Origin: Mucilaginibacter straminoryzae
GTDB taxonomy: Bacteria; Bacteroidota; Bacteroidia; Sphingobacteriales; Sphingobacteriaceae
DNA length: 64,000 bases
Direction: 5' to 3'
Assembly: GCF_022953055.1 (NCBI RefSeq)
Contig: NZ_JALJEJ010000003.1
Coordinates: forward strand, 434,001-498,000
The position numbers and the translations under genes are program-made. The notes beneath the pieces are model-generated. The model did not search any database. It was not told where the DNA came from and saw only the letters and a list, made by a program, of their open reading frames with translations. Shown one piece after another: positions 28,067 to 37,696 of the stretch (its first letter is position 1; every line of letters begins with the position of its first letter).

Positions 28067-28595
28067 ACTGAAATTAGACGAACTGAACCGGGTATCGGTA
28101 GATGAATTTAAACAACAGGACAAACTACCTGTAATTGTAGTGCTCGACAATGTGCGCAGCATGCATAACGTGGGTTCGGTATTCCGTACCGGTGACGGTT
28201 TTGCCGTTGAGGGTGTGATCCTTTGTGGCATAACCGGACAGCCCCCTCATCGTGAAATAGAAAAAACCGCGCTGGGGGCTACGCAGTCTGTAGAATGGGA
28301 GTATGTTAAAGAAACGACCGAAGCTGTAGAAAAACTGCGCGCTGCCGGTTACACCATCATTGCCATTGAACAGGCCGAGAACAGCCTAATGTTGAACACC
28401 TTTCAACCCGATGTTGACAAAAAATATGCGTTAATTTTTGGCAACGAAGTAGATGGTGTAAGCGACGATGTAATGCAACTAATTGACCAGTGCATAGAAA
28501 TACCCCAGTTCGGCACCAAGCATTCCTTTAATATTGTGGTATCGGCGGGTATTGTTTTGTGGGATTTTTTTGCGAAATTAAATCCACCAAAATAA
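28059..28595 (+). CDS. TrmH/SpoU-family RNA 2'-O-methyltransferase
   Basis: 178 residues, a single SPOUT domain. Motif 1 is N-V-R-S-M-H-N-V-G-S-V-F-R-T, motif 2 is A-L-I-F-G-N-E-V-D-G-V, and motif 3 is I-P-Q-F-G-T-K-H-S-F-N-I-V-V-S-A-G-I; together these form the knotted SAM site. The short length without an N-terminal RNA-binding domain resembles TrmL/TrmH-type enzymes. The modified position is not predictable. It overlaps galK and is followed 6 bp later by a YdeI-like gene. Confidence 0.92.
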   Translation: MRKLKLDELNRVSVDEFKQQDKLPVIVVLDNVRSMHNVGSVFRTGDGFAVEGVILCGITGQPPHREIEKTALGATQSVEWEYVKETTEAVEKLRAAGYTIIAIEQAENSLMLNTFQPDVDKKYALIFGNEVDGVSDDVMQLIDQCIEIPQFGTKHSFNIVVSAGIVLWDFFAKLNPPK

Positions 28596-28601
28596 CCTGT
28601 C

Positions 28602-29261
28602 ATGAACCCTCTTGCAAAAAAGCTGCAGATAAAACCGAACAGCACCTGGCTTTTCCTGAATACTCCGGGTAATTACCTGGAAACCTTGGAACCTTTACCC
28701 GATGGTGTAGTAAGGTCTACTGATATAACAGGAAAACCTGATGGCGTGCAGCTTTTTGTAAAAGACAGTAAAGACTTAGCGATAGCCCTTGAGCAATTGT
28801 ATAAGGTATTAAAACCAGATACGATTCTATGGATCTGTTACCCTAAAAGGAGCGCGGGTATACCTACCGATTTAGGCATGACGAACGACTGGGAAGCCAC
28901 GGTAAAATACCACCTTCGGCCGGTTGCATCATCTGCCATTAATGACGCATGGACGGCCCTTCGTTTTAAACCGATTGACCAGGTGAAACCATCGGGTGTG
29001 GGCAAAGCAGAGATTAAGCAGAATGAGTATGCTGAATACGTAGACGTTGACAATAAAACAATTACGCTTCCGCCTGATATCCTGGATGCTTTAGCGCAAG
29101 CACCGGGTACATTGGATTATTACAACAGCCTGGCATGGTCGCACAAGAAAGAATATGCAATATGGGTATTAAGCGCCAAGCAGGAAAAGACCCGCGCTAC
29201 ACGCATTGAGAAGATGGTAGAGATGCTGCAGGCTAAGAAGAAAAACCCGACAGAGAAGTAG
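28602..29261 (+). CDS. DUF3052-like plus YdeI/OmdA-type protein
   Basis: 219 residues in two parts. Residues about 1-135 resemble DUF3052-like segments (L-A-K-K-L-Q-I-K-P...L-K-P-D-T-I-L-W-I-C-Y-P-K). The C-terminal part (about 150-215: L-P-P-D-I-L-D-A-L-A-Q-A-P-G-T-L...S-W-S-H-K-K-E-Y-like) is the YdeI/OmpD-associated helical domain. It is cytoplasmic with no known reaction. It is probably the third gene of the galK transcript, starting 6 bp after the methyltransferase stop. Confidence 0.8.
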   Translation: MNPLAKKLQIKPNSTWLFLNTPGNYLETLEPLPDGVVRSTDITGKPDGVQLFVKDSKDLAIALEQLYKVLKPDTILWICYPKRSAGIPTDLGMTNDWEATVKYHLRPVASSAINDAWTALRFKPIDQVKPSGVGKAEIKQNEYAEYVDVDNKTITLPPDILDALAQAPGTLDYYNSLAWSHKKEYAIWVLSAKQEKTRATRIEKMVEMLQAKKKNPTEK

Positions 29262-29279
29262 GAATAAGTATCAACTATT

Positions 29280-29366
29280 CGTCATTGCGATACGCCAGCG
29301 GCGGAGAAGCAATCACTAATCAAGGGGATTCGTTTATTGGGGATTGCTTCGTTCCTCGCAATGACG
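29280..29366. repeat. Inverted-repeat element of the GTCATTGCGA family
   Basis: The left arm begins CGTCATTGCGA and runs to GAAGCAATC; the right arm runs GATTGCTTCG to CGCAATGACG. The outer and inner parts of the arms are reverse complements, giving a long imperfect hairpin with a roughly 27-nt centre. The same family occurs at 45542-45618 and 49663-49687. Confidence 0.75.
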
Positions 29367-29448
29367 CACATTTACAACTTCGAAAATTATTAATATGTAG
29401 TGCTGATTTGCGAAACATCTGCCTTTTTTAGTGCAGAAAGATTCTGAA

Positions 29449-29475
29449 CACCCTTCGACAAGCTCAGGGTGACAT
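29449..29475. repeat. Short dispersed palindrome (CACCCTTCGACAAGCTCAGGGTG type)
   Basis: CACCCT and AGGGTG arms surround TCGACAAGCTC; this hairpin is a widely scattered intergenic motif in bacteria. Here it lies between the YdeI-like gene and the convergent AraC-type regulator and may help terminate transcripts. Confidence 0.55.
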
Positions 29476-29499
29476 TTTTCAGGATGACTTGCATTACAA

Positions 29500-30390
29500 T
29501 CAATTCACCAACTGCTTCTTAAACTCATTGGGGCTTACCCCTACTTCTCGCTTAAACAAGCGGGAGAAATACGGCAGATTTTCAAAACCCAGATTATAAG
29601 CAATTTCAGATACGCGATAATCTGAACCTGTAAGCATATTCTTCGCTTCAGAGATCAAAGCAATATGGATCAAGTCTATCGCCGTTTTGCCTGTCTCCTG
29701 CTTCAACAGATCGGACAGGTACCTACCCGAAAGATTTAATTCATCCGCAATGGCGTGAACAGAAGGCAAGCCTTTTGTTTGCAGGTATCCCCTGCTGAAA
29801 TAGTCATTCAACACCTGGTTAAATTTAGAAACGGTATTACCGGTAACCGTAGCACGGTTCATAAACTGGCGTTTGTAGAAGCGCTGCGCATACTTCAGAA
29901 TGGTAGCTACATGCCCAAGCATAATATCCTTGCTGTATTCGTCGGGGTTGTTATGGTATTCCTGCTCAATCTGGTGATACAATTCCCACATCGTCGACTC
30001 TTCACTTGGCGAAAGGTGTAAGGCTTCGTTCACCTCGTAGTCGAAAAAGCTATATTTCTTAACCTCGTCATGTAAGAAATGTCCGTTCAGTAAGTCTTCG
30101 TGCAAAAAGATCAAGAAACCATCTTCATCAAAATGCAGGTCTTTGAACTCGATCACCTGACGCGGCTTTACAAAAGACATCGAACCGTTTTCATGATCAT
30201 ATTTGGTCCGTCCGTACTTAATCACGCCCGACTTCAGCTTCTTAAAGCCGATCATATAAAAATCAGTCGTAAACTCGCGGTCGCCTATACTGCACTGCTG
30301 GTTGCAACGGTGTAAGCTCAATAGCGGGTTTTCAGGCAGGTTAAAGCCGTTCTCGCGGTGAAGTGAAATGATACTTTTATAATGCTTCAT
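29500..30390 (-). CDS. AraC-family transcriptional regulator
   Basis: 296 residues. The C-terminal 100 residues carry two helix-turn-helix motifs: A-D-E-L-N-L-S-G-R-Y-L-S-D-L-L-K-Q-E-T-G-K-T and the family signature V-S-E-I-A-Y-N-L-G-F-E-N-L-P-Y-F-S-R-L-F-K-R-E-V-G, quoted here with separators. The N-terminal part looks like a cupin-type sensing domain. It lies directly downstream of the SDR gene on the same strand, with a 12-bp inverted repeat between them that may be its operator. The target is probably the SDR gene or itself. Confidence 0.9.
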   Translation of the reverse strand: MKHYKSIISLHRENGFNLPENPLLSLHRCNQQCSIGDREFTTDFYMIGFKKLKSGVIKYGRTKYDHENGSMSFVKPRQVIEFKDLHFDEDGFLIFLHEDLLNGHFLHDEVKKYSFFDYEVNEALHLSPSEESTMWELYHQIEQEYHNNPDEYSKDIMLGHVATILKYAQRFYKRQFMNRATVTGNTVSKFNQVLNDYFSRGYLQTKGLPSVHAIADELNLSGRYLSDLLKQETGKTAIDLIHIALISEAKNMLTGSDYRVSEIAYNLGFENLPYFSRLFKREVGVSPNEFKKQLVN

Positions 30391-30408
30391 AACAGATTAA
30401 ATATAATA

Positions 30409-30440
30409 CAATACCTGCACTGGTTAAAGTGCAGGTATTG
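30409..30440. promoter_or_regulatory. Perfect 12-bp inverted repeat upstream of the AraC-type gene
   Basis: CAATACCTGCAC (30409-30420) and GTGCAGGTATTG (30429-30440) are exact reverse complements with an 8-nt centre. It lies 18 bp upstream of the AraC-type start and 26 bp after the SDR stop. Without a clear T-run it may be an operator or a terminator; the position allows both. Confidence 0.6.
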
Positions 30441-30466
30441 CCATCAAACACTATTTAAACAGCAAA

Positions 30467-31288
30467 TTAAAAACCATGGGCTGCTGTGGAAACCTCGTTC
30501 CATTCGTCCCACTCTTTCATGCGTTGCGCATAAACCTGTTTTATAAATGGCAGTGCAACTTTACCCAAAGGTAAACGTAACGGAGGATTTTCACTATCCA
30601 CCAATTTAATAATTGCGGCAGTTGTTGCTTCAGGCTTACCGAATGAGTCATCTGTTAAGCCAGCCTGAAATGCTGCTTTGACACCATCATAAGCAGGCAG
30701 CGGGTTTTGTACCTGGGCTGAAGAAGCGCCTGCCCAATCAGTTGAAAAACCGTTAGGTTCAACCAAGGTAACGTTGATACCGAAATCTTTTACCTCTGAA
30801 GCCAGGGTTTCGCTTAAACCCTCAACGGCGAATTTAGTAGCGTTGTAGATACCTAATACCGGTAGAGTGACTACACCTAATACGCTTGATACCTGAATAA
30901 TATGACCGTGGCCTTGTGCTCTCATTACCGGCAGTACCGCCTGGGTAAGCCACAGCAGACCGAATACATTCGTTTCGATCTGGTTACGCGCTTCCTGTTC
31001 ACTGGTTTCTTCTATCGCACCGAAGAGCCCGTAACCCGCATTATTGATCAGTACATCTATTTTGCCAAAATGGTCTTTTGCTTTTTTAACGGCCGCAAAA
31101 TCGGCAGCTCTGTCGTTCACATCTAATTGAATAGGCAGAACATTGTTCCCGTATTTTTCTACCAAATCGTTTAGTGTTTCTGTATTTCTTGCAGTTGCAA
31201 TAACCTGGTCGCCACGTTTTAAAAAGGCTTCTGCCCAAATTTTACCAAATCCGCGAGAAGCACCTGAGATGAAAATTGTCTTTGACAT
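30467..31288 (-). CDS. Short-chain dehydrogenase/reductase
   Basis: 273 residues from the ATG at 31286-31288; an upstream start would add nine residues before the conserved M-S-K-T-I-F-I-S-G. A Rossmann start G-A-S-R-G-F-G, N-N-A-G-Y-G, the catalytic Ser in V-S-S-V-L-G and Y-N-A-T-K are all present, so it is a classical NAD(P)H-dependent SDR. The substrate is unknown. The AraC-type gene downstream is a likely partner regulator: this SDR/AraC pairing is common in Bacteroidota. Confidence 0.92.
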   Translation of the reverse strand: MSKTIFISGASRGFGKIWAEAFLKRGDQVIATARNTETLNDLVEKYGNNVLPIQLDVNDRAADFAAVKKAKDHFGKIDVLINNAGYGLFGAIEETSEQEARNQIETNVFGLLWLTQAVLPVMRAQGHGHIIQVSSVLGVVTLPVLGIYNATKFAVEGLSETLASEVKDFGINVTLVEPNGFSTDWAGASSAQVQNPLPAYDGVKAAFQAGLTDDSFGKPEATTAAIIKLVDSENPPLRLPLGKVALPFIKQVYAQRMKEWDEWNEVSTAAHGF

Positions 31289-31416
31289 TGTTTTAATGAT
31301 TAAATGTTGAGACAAAGTTATCGTACCCCAAACCGGTAGACTTATACAAAAGTAGGCAACACTTGCACGATTTTACTTTGGCTTACTTTTACTGTAAACG
31401 CAATGTCACAACGCGC

Positions 31417-31448
31417 AAAAAAGCCCCGGACAAAGACTTGCCGGGGCT
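31417..31448 (-). terminator. Intrinsic terminator of gltBD
   Basis: On the minus strand AGCCCCGG pairs with CCGGGGCT around an 11-nt loop and is followed by six T. It lies 23 bp beyond the gltD stop codon. Confidence 0.85.
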
Positions 31449-31470
31449 ACTCATATGGAGTTATAATTGG

Positions 31471-32949
31471 TTAAAAAGCTTGTTCGTAGAAGTTAACGGC
31501 TTCCTTGCTTTCCAGCAAAGTATGGCCCATTAAAAATTCATCTACTTTGCGGGCAGCTTCGCGGCCTTCTGATATGGCCCAAACTACCAGCGACTGTCCA
31601 CGACGCATATCGCCGCAAGCAAATACTTTGCTCACATTGGTACGGAATGCACCTTCTTTAGCTTTTACGTTCTTGCGTTCGTCAAGCTCTACACCCAGTT
31701 GCTCTAACATACCAATGTGCTGCGGATGCACAAAGCCCATAGCCAGGAATACGCGCTGACAAGGCAATTCGCGTTCTGAACCTTCAACTTCTGAAAACTT
31801 AATCGGGCGACCTAAGAAGTCTGTTTCCCAAACTACATCTGTCACTTTAAGCGCACGCAAATTACCATTTTCGTCGCCTAAAAACTCTTTCGTATTGATA
31901 CCCCAATGGCGCTCGCAACCCTCTTCATGCGAAGAACTTGTTTTTAAAACCATCGGATAAGTAGGCCATGGCATTGCCGTAGTACGCGACTCCGGCGGGC
32001 GCATCATCACTTCAAACTGACGGATAGATTTCGCACCCTGACGGTTGGATGTACCTACACAGTCAGACCCGGTATCGCCACCGCCAATCACTACCACATC
32101 TTTACCGGTCACCAGGATATCTTCGGCATCAAACGGCGTATTGCTTACGCGCTTGTTTTGCTGCTTCAGGAATTCCATCGCAAAATAAACCCCTTTCAAT
32201 TCACGGCCGGGGATAGGCAAATTACGCGGAATAGTAGAGCCACCAGCCAATACAACAGCGTCGTATTTACGCACCAGCTCTTCAGATGAAATATCCTTAC
32301 CAACTTCGGTATTGCAGATGAACTGTACCCCTTCAGCTTCCATCACCTGGATGCGACGGTCAATCACCCATTTTTCCAGTTTGAAATCAGGGATACCATA
32401 GCGCAGCAACCCTCCCGGGCGATCGTCACGTTCGTAAACGGTAACAGAATGTCCCGCCTTGCTTAATTGTGCAGCCGCAGCCAAACCCGCAGGGCCAGAG
32501 CCTACAACAGCTACCGTTTTGCCGGTTTTCACCAGCGGAGCCATCGGCTGTACCAGCTTACGCTCGTATGCAATCTCGATGATGTGTTTTTCAATCTCTT
32601 CGATCGCTACCGCAGGCTTATTGATACCCAGCACACACGCAGATTCGCAAGGTGCGGGGCAAATACGGCCGGTAAATTCGGGGAAGTTGTTGGTAGAAGA
32701 TAAGATCTCGTACGCCTCTTCCCAGTTTTTACGGTAAACCGCATCATTAAACTCGGGGATGATGTTACCCAGCGGGCAACCTGAATGACAGAACGGAATG
32801 CCGCAGTTCATGCAGCGGGCAGATTGCTGGTTCAGCTTTTCAGCAGTATACAGGCCAACAAACTCGTTATAATTTTTAACCCTTTCTTCGGGCGATACTT
32901 TAGCAGGAAGCTCTCTGTTAAACTCCTGAAATCCGGTAGGCTTTCCCAT
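31471..32949 (-). CDS. gltD: Glutamate synthase, small subunit
   Basis: 492 residues. The N-terminal iron-sulfur region has C-M-N-C-G-I-P-F-C-H-S-G-C-P-L-G and C-P-A-P-C-E-S-A-C. The FAD site V-G-S-G-P-A-G-L-A-A-A and the NADPH site V-I-G-G-G-D-T-G-S-D follow. It passes electrons from NADPH to the large subunit, which makes glutamate from glutamine and 2-oxoglutarate. It starts 5 bp after the gltB stop and ends at a clear terminator. Confidence 0.96.
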   Translation of the reverse strand: MGKPTGFQEFNRELPAKVSPEERVKNYNEFVGLYTAEKLNQQSARCMNCGIPFCHSGCPLGNIIPEFNDAVYRKNWEEAYEILSSTNNFPEFTGRICPAPCESACVLGINKPAVAIEEIEKHIIEIAYERKLVQPMAPLVKTGKTVAVVGSGPAGLAAAAQLSKAGHSVTVYERDDRPGGLLRYGIPDFKLEKWVIDRRIQVMEAEGVQFICNTEVGKDISSEELVRKYDAVVLAGGSTIPRNLPIPGRELKGVYFAMEFLKQQNKRVSNTPFDAEDILVTGKDVVVIGGGDTGSDCVGTSNRQGAKSIRQFEVMMRPPESRTTAMPWPTYPMVLKTSSSHEEGCERHWGINTKEFLGDENGNLRALKVTDVVWETDFLGRPIKFSEVEGSERELPCQRVFLAMGFVHPQHIGMLEQLGVELDERKNVKAKEGAFRTNVSKVFACGDMRRGQSLVVWAISEGREAARKVDEFLMGHTLLESKEAVNFYEQAF

Positions 32950-32954
32950 ATCTT

Positions 32955-35900
32955 TTAGCTTACAGCTTGAAATTCTTTTTCTTGTAACACTCTTTTATAC
33001 TCTTTCGGGAACACTTTCACAAATTTTGATACCGCAGCGCTCCAGTTACCTAACAGTTGACGAGCTACCTCGCTATTCGTCAAGTTAACGTGCTTTTTAA
33101 GCAGGTTGATGATCTGCTCCTCGTCTGCTTTAGACAACGGATCCAGGTCAACCATCTCCGCGTTGCAGTTATCAGCAAATGTTCCGTCTACGTCGTAAAC
33201 CCAGGCGATACCACCGCTCATACCTGCGGCAAAGTTGCGGCCTGTTTTACCCAGAATCAGCGCACGGCCACCGGTCATGTACTCGCAACCATGGTCGCCG
33301 GTACCTTCTACTACAGCAGTCGCACCAGAGTTACGCACGGCAAAACGCTCGCCAGCCATACCCCGTACAAACAGTTCGCCGGATGTTGCGCCATACATGG
33401 CTACGTTACCGATGATGATGTTATTCTCCGGAGTGAACTTCGCGTTGGCTGAAGGATAAATGGCCAGTTGAGCACCGGACAAACCTTTACCTACATAATC
33501 GTTCGCTTCGCCTTCCAGTTCAAAGAATACGCCCTTGGTAGTGAAAGCACCAAAGCTTTGACCTGCCGAACCTTTAAACTTCACGTTAATGGTATTATCC
33601 GGCAGACCCGCTGAACCATATTTCTTAGAAATTTCGTTCGAAAGCATGGTACCGATAGTACGGTCTGTATTTTTAACCTCGAAGTTAGCAAACACCGGCG
33701 TACGGTCTTCCAGCGCAGGTTGCGCAGCTTCGATCAGTTGCCAGTCAAGAATAGCATCTATGCCGTGATCTTGCTTTTCGCTGTTATAAAGTGTAGAACC
33801 TTTAGCATTAGTTACCGGGTGAAGAATACCGGAAAGATCTACTTTCTTAGCCTTCCAGCTTTGGATATTGTCTCTTACTCTTAAGAACTGAACCCGGCCT
33901 ACCATTTCGTTTACGGTACGGAAGCCTAATTCGGCCATAATTTCGCGCATATCTTCGGCCAGGAAGCGGAACAGGTTCACAATATGCTCCGGCTTACCGC
34001 TGAACAGCTTACGCAATTCAGGATCCTGTGTAGCTACCCCTACAGGGCAGGTATTCAGGTGACATTTACGCATCATGATACAACCGCCTGCAACCAAAGC
34101 CGCAGTAGCTACACCCCATTCTTCGGCACCCATCAGGGCGGCAATCACCAGGTCGCGCCCGGTTTTCATCTGGCCGTCTGCCTGCAATACTACACGGCTG
34201 CGCAGTTTATTGCGAACCAATGTTTGATGAGCTTCGGCCAGGCCTAACTCCCACGGTAAACCTGCGTGTTTGATAGAGCTGATCGGCGATGCACCTGTAC
34301 CACCGTCATAACCGGCAATCAGGATCACATCCGCGTGTGCTTTAGCCACACCAGCAGCAATGGTACCAACACCGGCTTTAGAAACCAGCTTCACGTTGAT
34401 ACGGGCAGCACGGTTAGCATTCTTCAGGTCGAAGATCAGCTGGGCCAAATCCTCGATGGAATAAATATCGTGGTGCGGCGGCGGCGAGATTAAACCTACG
34501 CCTGGAGTAGAGTGACGGGTTTTTGCAATCCAATCGTCCACCTTATGGCCTGGCAACTGACCACCTTCACCAGGTTTAGCGCCTTGCGCCATTTTAATCT
34601 GTAATTCGTCTGCGTTGGTCAGGTAGTTAGAAGTAACCCCGAAACGTGCAGATGCGATCTGTTTAATAGCCGAACGCATCGAATCGCCATTTGGCAGCAA
34701 CTGGTAGCGCATTTCGTCTTCACCACCTTCGCCGGTATTACTTTTCGCGCCGATACGGTTCATGGCGATAGCCAATGTGCTATGCGCCTCGTGTGAAATA
34801 GAACCGAATGACATGGCACCAGTAGCAAAACGCTTCATGATGCTTTCTGCCGACTCTACCTCGTCCAGCGAAATAGCTTCGCGGTGATGGGTAAAATCTA
34901 ACAAGCCACGGATGGTAAAATGCTTTTCGGTTTGCTCGTTAATTAGCTTTGCATAGTTCTTGTACACCTGGAAATCATTCATGCGGGTGGCATGCTGCAA
35001 CAGGTGAACCGTTTGCGGATTAAACAAGTGTGCTTCACCACGGCGTTTCCACTGGTAGATACCACCTTCTGGCAGTAAACGGGTTTCGCCTTTAGAATGG
35101 TTGAAGCCCATGCGGTGCTTACCCAAAGCTTCACGCGCAATTTCGTCAAGGCCAAGGCCTTCGATACGAGTAACTGCGCCGGTGAAATACTTATCTACAA
35201 CTGCTTTATTGATACCAAGGATTTCAAATACCTGCGACCCATGATAAGACTGCAGGGTAGAGATACCCATTTTTGAGAATATCTTCAACAAGCCATCGCA
35301 AACTGCTTTTACAAAGTTATAGGTCAGTTTTTCAACAGGTAAATCTGTTTCCATCTGGCCGCTCTGTTTCAGGCTTTCAATGGTTGATAGTGCTAAGTAA
35401 GGGTTGATGGCGCTTGCACCAAATGCTAATAAAGTAGCAAAGTGATGTACTTCCCAGGCATCGCCAATCTCTGCTACCAAACCTACCGCACCACGGCAAC
35501 CTTTTTTAATCAGGTGGTGGTGAACAGCAGATACCGCTAACAATGAAGGAATTGGTGCATGCTCTGAGTCGATGGCACGGTCTGAAAGGATCAATACCTC
35601 GAAACCATCTTCCACCGCATCTTCGGCATAACGGCAAAGGCGCTCAATACCTTTTTGTAACGAACCCGGTTGCCCGTCTGCCTTAAAATAGGTTTGCAGC
35701 GTTTTAGCGTGGAACAAACCGGTATCTATACTGCGCAGCTTTTCTAATTCCTGGTTTGTCAGGATTGGGTGTTTCAGCTTCACGCAATGGCAATGCATTT
35801 TATCTTCGTCGAGCAGGTTGCCGTTGTTACCAATAAAGGTAGCCAGGCTCATCACCAAACGCTCACGGATCGGGTCGATCGGCGGGTTGGTTACCTGCGC

Positions 35901-37475
35901 AAAAAACTGTTTGAAATAGCTGGATAAATGCTGCGGCTTATCAGAAAGAACGGCTAAAGGCACATCAGTACCCATAGAGCCTACCGGCTCTTTACCGTCG
36001 ATAGCCATCGGTTTGATGATCACATCAATATCTTCGCGGCTGTAACCGAATACCTGCTGGTAACGGAATACAGAATCAGAAGATAAAGAAGCGAACGCCA
36101 AACGCGGTTCTGCCAGCTCTTCCAGGTGAATTTGGTAGTTTTCCAGCCAGCGGCCGTATGGCTGTTGCGAAGCTATCTGTTGTTTAATTTCCTCGTCTTT
36201 AATGATCTGCCCTTTTTCGGTATCGATCAACAACATCTTACCGGGTTGCAGACGACCTTTACTGATCACACTGCTTTCGTCAATCGTTAATACACCTGCT
36301 TCAGAAGCGGCAATTACCCGACCGTCATTGGTGATCACATAACGTAATGGGCGCAGGCCGTTTCTATCCAATACGGCTCCTACGCGTTTACCATCAGTAA
36401 AGCTGATGGCTGCGGGGCCATCCCAGGGCTCCATTAAGGTAGCATGGTATTCGTAGAAAGCTTTCTTGATCGGGTCCATTTGTTCGTTGCCGTCCCAAGC
36501 TTCGGGAATCAGCATCATCATTACGTGTGGTAATGAGCGGCCGGAGTGAAGCAGGATCTCGATGATATTATCCAGACAAGCCGAGTCTGACTGGTTATTA
36601 TCAATCACCGGCAACAGCATTTCCATTTCTTCTTTAGTGAAATACTGGGATGCCAACGAGTTTACGCCGGAATAGAACCAGTTGAGGTTACCTGTCAGCG
36701 TGTTGATCTCGCCATTGTGAGCGATCAGGCGGAAAGGCTGTGCCAATTTCCACGAAGGGAAAGTATTGGTAGAAAAACGTGAGTGGATCATGGCCAGGCC
36801 AGATACCACGCGTTCATCTGTCAGATCTGTAAAGTACTTGCGCAGCTGGTAAGTAGTCAGCTGGCCTTTATAGATAATGGTTTTGCAAGAGAACGAAGTA
36901 AAATAAAAATACTCTCCTGCCTGCGGTATGGTTTCATTAACCGTTTTGTTAATGTAACGGCGCAGTACATACAACTTACGTTCGAATACATCGGTATTAG
37001 TGAGATTATGCGGACGCAGTACAAATACCTGCTCTACATCCGGCTCTGCCTGGCGGGCAGTTTCACCAATCACCGTATTATCAACCGGTACCTTGCGGTA
37101 ACCTAATAATTGCAAGCCAAGCTTTTCAACTGCATAGCTGATAATGTTACGGCAGGCTTTCTTCTGTACCGAATCTTTTGGGAAGAACATCATCCCGACA
37201 CCATATTCGCCGGGCTGAGGTAAACTCATTTCCAGGTTAGAACACTCTTCCATCAGGAATTCGTGTGGCAACTGGATCAGGATACCTGCGCCATCACCGC
37301 TTTCCGGGTCGCATCCGCAAGCACCGCGGTGCTCCATGTTCTCTAAAATAGTAAGTGCATCACGAACAATCTGGTTAGTTTTTTGTCCGTTGATGTTAGC
37401 AATGAATCCTGTTCCGCAGGAGTCGTGTTCAAATTCAGGCCGGTAAAGGCCCTGGGGGCTATCAGTTAATTCCAT
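32955..37475 (-). CDS. gltB: Glutamate synthase, large subunit
   Basis: 1506 residues, the normal size. Cys20 in H-D-S-C-G-T-G-F is the class II glutamine amidotransferase nucleophile, freed by removal of a 19-residue propeptide. The central and FMN-binding synthase domains include G-E-G-G-E-D and A-K-P-G-E-G-G-Q-L-P-G, and the 3Fe-4S ligands are in C-I-M-M-R-K-C-H-L-N-T-C. A GXGXG beta-helix domain ends the protein. It forms the GOGAT complex with gltD just downstream. On the minus strand TAACTTCG (37510-37517) is a possible -7 box. Confidence 0.97.
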   Translation of the reverse strand: MELTDSPQGLYRPEFEHDSCGTGFIANINGQKTNQIVRDALTILENMEHRGACGCDPESGDGAGILIQLPHEFLMEECSNLEMSLPQPGEYGVGMMFFPKDSVQKKACRNIISYAVEKLGLQLLGYRKVPVDNTVIGETARQAEPDVEQVFVLRPHNLTNTDVFERKLYVLRRYINKTVNETIPQAGEYFYFTSFSCKTIIYKGQLTTYQLRKYFTDLTDERVVSGLAMIHSRFSTNTFPSWKLAQPFRLIAHNGEINTLTGNLNWFYSGVNSLASQYFTKEEMEMLLPVIDNNQSDSACLDNIIEILLHSGRSLPHVMMMLIPEAWDGNEQMDPIKKAFYEYHATLMEPWDGPAAISFTDGKRVGAVLDRNGLRPLRYVITNDGRVIAASEAGVLTIDESSVISKGRLQPGKMLLIDTEKGQIIKDEEIKQQIASQQPYGRWLENYQIHLEELAEPRLAFASLSSDSVFRYQQVFGYSREDIDVIIKPMAIDGKEPVGSMGTDVPLAVLSDKPQHLSSYFKQFFAQVTNPPIDPIRERLVMSLATFIGNNGNLLDEDKMHCHCVKLKHPILTNQELEKLRSIDTGLFHAKTLQTYFKADGQPGSLQKGIERLCRYAEDAVEDGFEVLILSDRAIDSEHAPIPSLLAVSAVHHHLIKKGCRGAVGLVAEIGDAWEVHHFATLLAFGASAINPYLALSTIESLKQSGQMETDLPVEKLTYNFVKAVCDGLLKIFSKMGISTLQSYHGSQVFEILGINKAVVDKYFTGAVTRIEGLGLDEIAREALGKHRMGFNHSKGETRLLPEGGIYQWKRRGEAHLFNPQTVHLLQHATRMNDFQVYKNYAKLINEQTEKHFTIRGLLDFTHHREAISLDEVESAESIMKRFATGAMSFGSISHEAHSTLAIAMNRIGAKSNTGEGGEDEMRYQLLPNGDSMRSAIKQIASARFGVTSNYLTNADELQIKMAQGAKPGEGGQLPGHKVDDWIAKTRHSTPGVGLISPPPHHDIYSIEDLAQLIFDLKNANRAARINVKLVSKAGVGTIAAGVAKAHADVILIAGYDGGTGASPISSIKHAGLPWELGLAEAHQTLVRNKLRSRVVLQADGQMKTGRDLVIAALMGAEEWGVATAALVAGGCIMMRKCHLNTCPVGVATQDPELRKLFSGKPEHIVNLFRFLAEDMREIMAELGFRTVNEMVGRVQFLRVRDNIQSWKAKKVDLSGILHPVTNAKGSTLYNSEKQDHGIDAILDWQLIEAAQPALEDRTPVFANFEVKNTDRTIGTMLSNEISKKYGSAGLPDNTINVKFKGSAGQSFGAFTTKGVFFELEGEANDYVGKGLSGAQLAIYPSANAKFTPENNIIIGNVAMYGATSGELFVRGMAGERFAVRNSGATAVVEGTGDHGCEYMTGGRALILGKTGRNFAAGMSGGIAWVYDVDGTFADNCNAEMVDLDPLSKADEEQIINLLKKHVNLTNSEVARQLLGNWSAAVSKFVKVFPKEYKRVLQEKEFQAVS

Positions 37476-37668
37476 TGAAAAAGAACCTTTTTTTAAATGG
37501 GTATAATAACGAAGTTACTGAATTTGTGAAAAAATCTGAATGTCTTAAATATTTTTGCAATACCCTTAAAATAGGCTACACAAGAGGTAGAGATTATTAG
37601 AAATTTTTAAAATATGATATGTATTAATAAAATTATAATAATCAAGACCCATAATTATTGCATTAAAT

Positions 37669-37676
37669 TACCTTTG
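37669..37676 (+). promoter_or_regulatory. Promoter -7 box before gmhB
   Basis: TACCTTTG is an exact match to TAnnTTTG and ends 20 nt before the gmhB ATG. The surrounding 220-bp intergenic region (37476-37696) is AT-rich and also holds the divergent gltB promoter. Confidence 0.6.
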
Positions 37677-37696
37677 TAATCTTTTATCAATAACAC

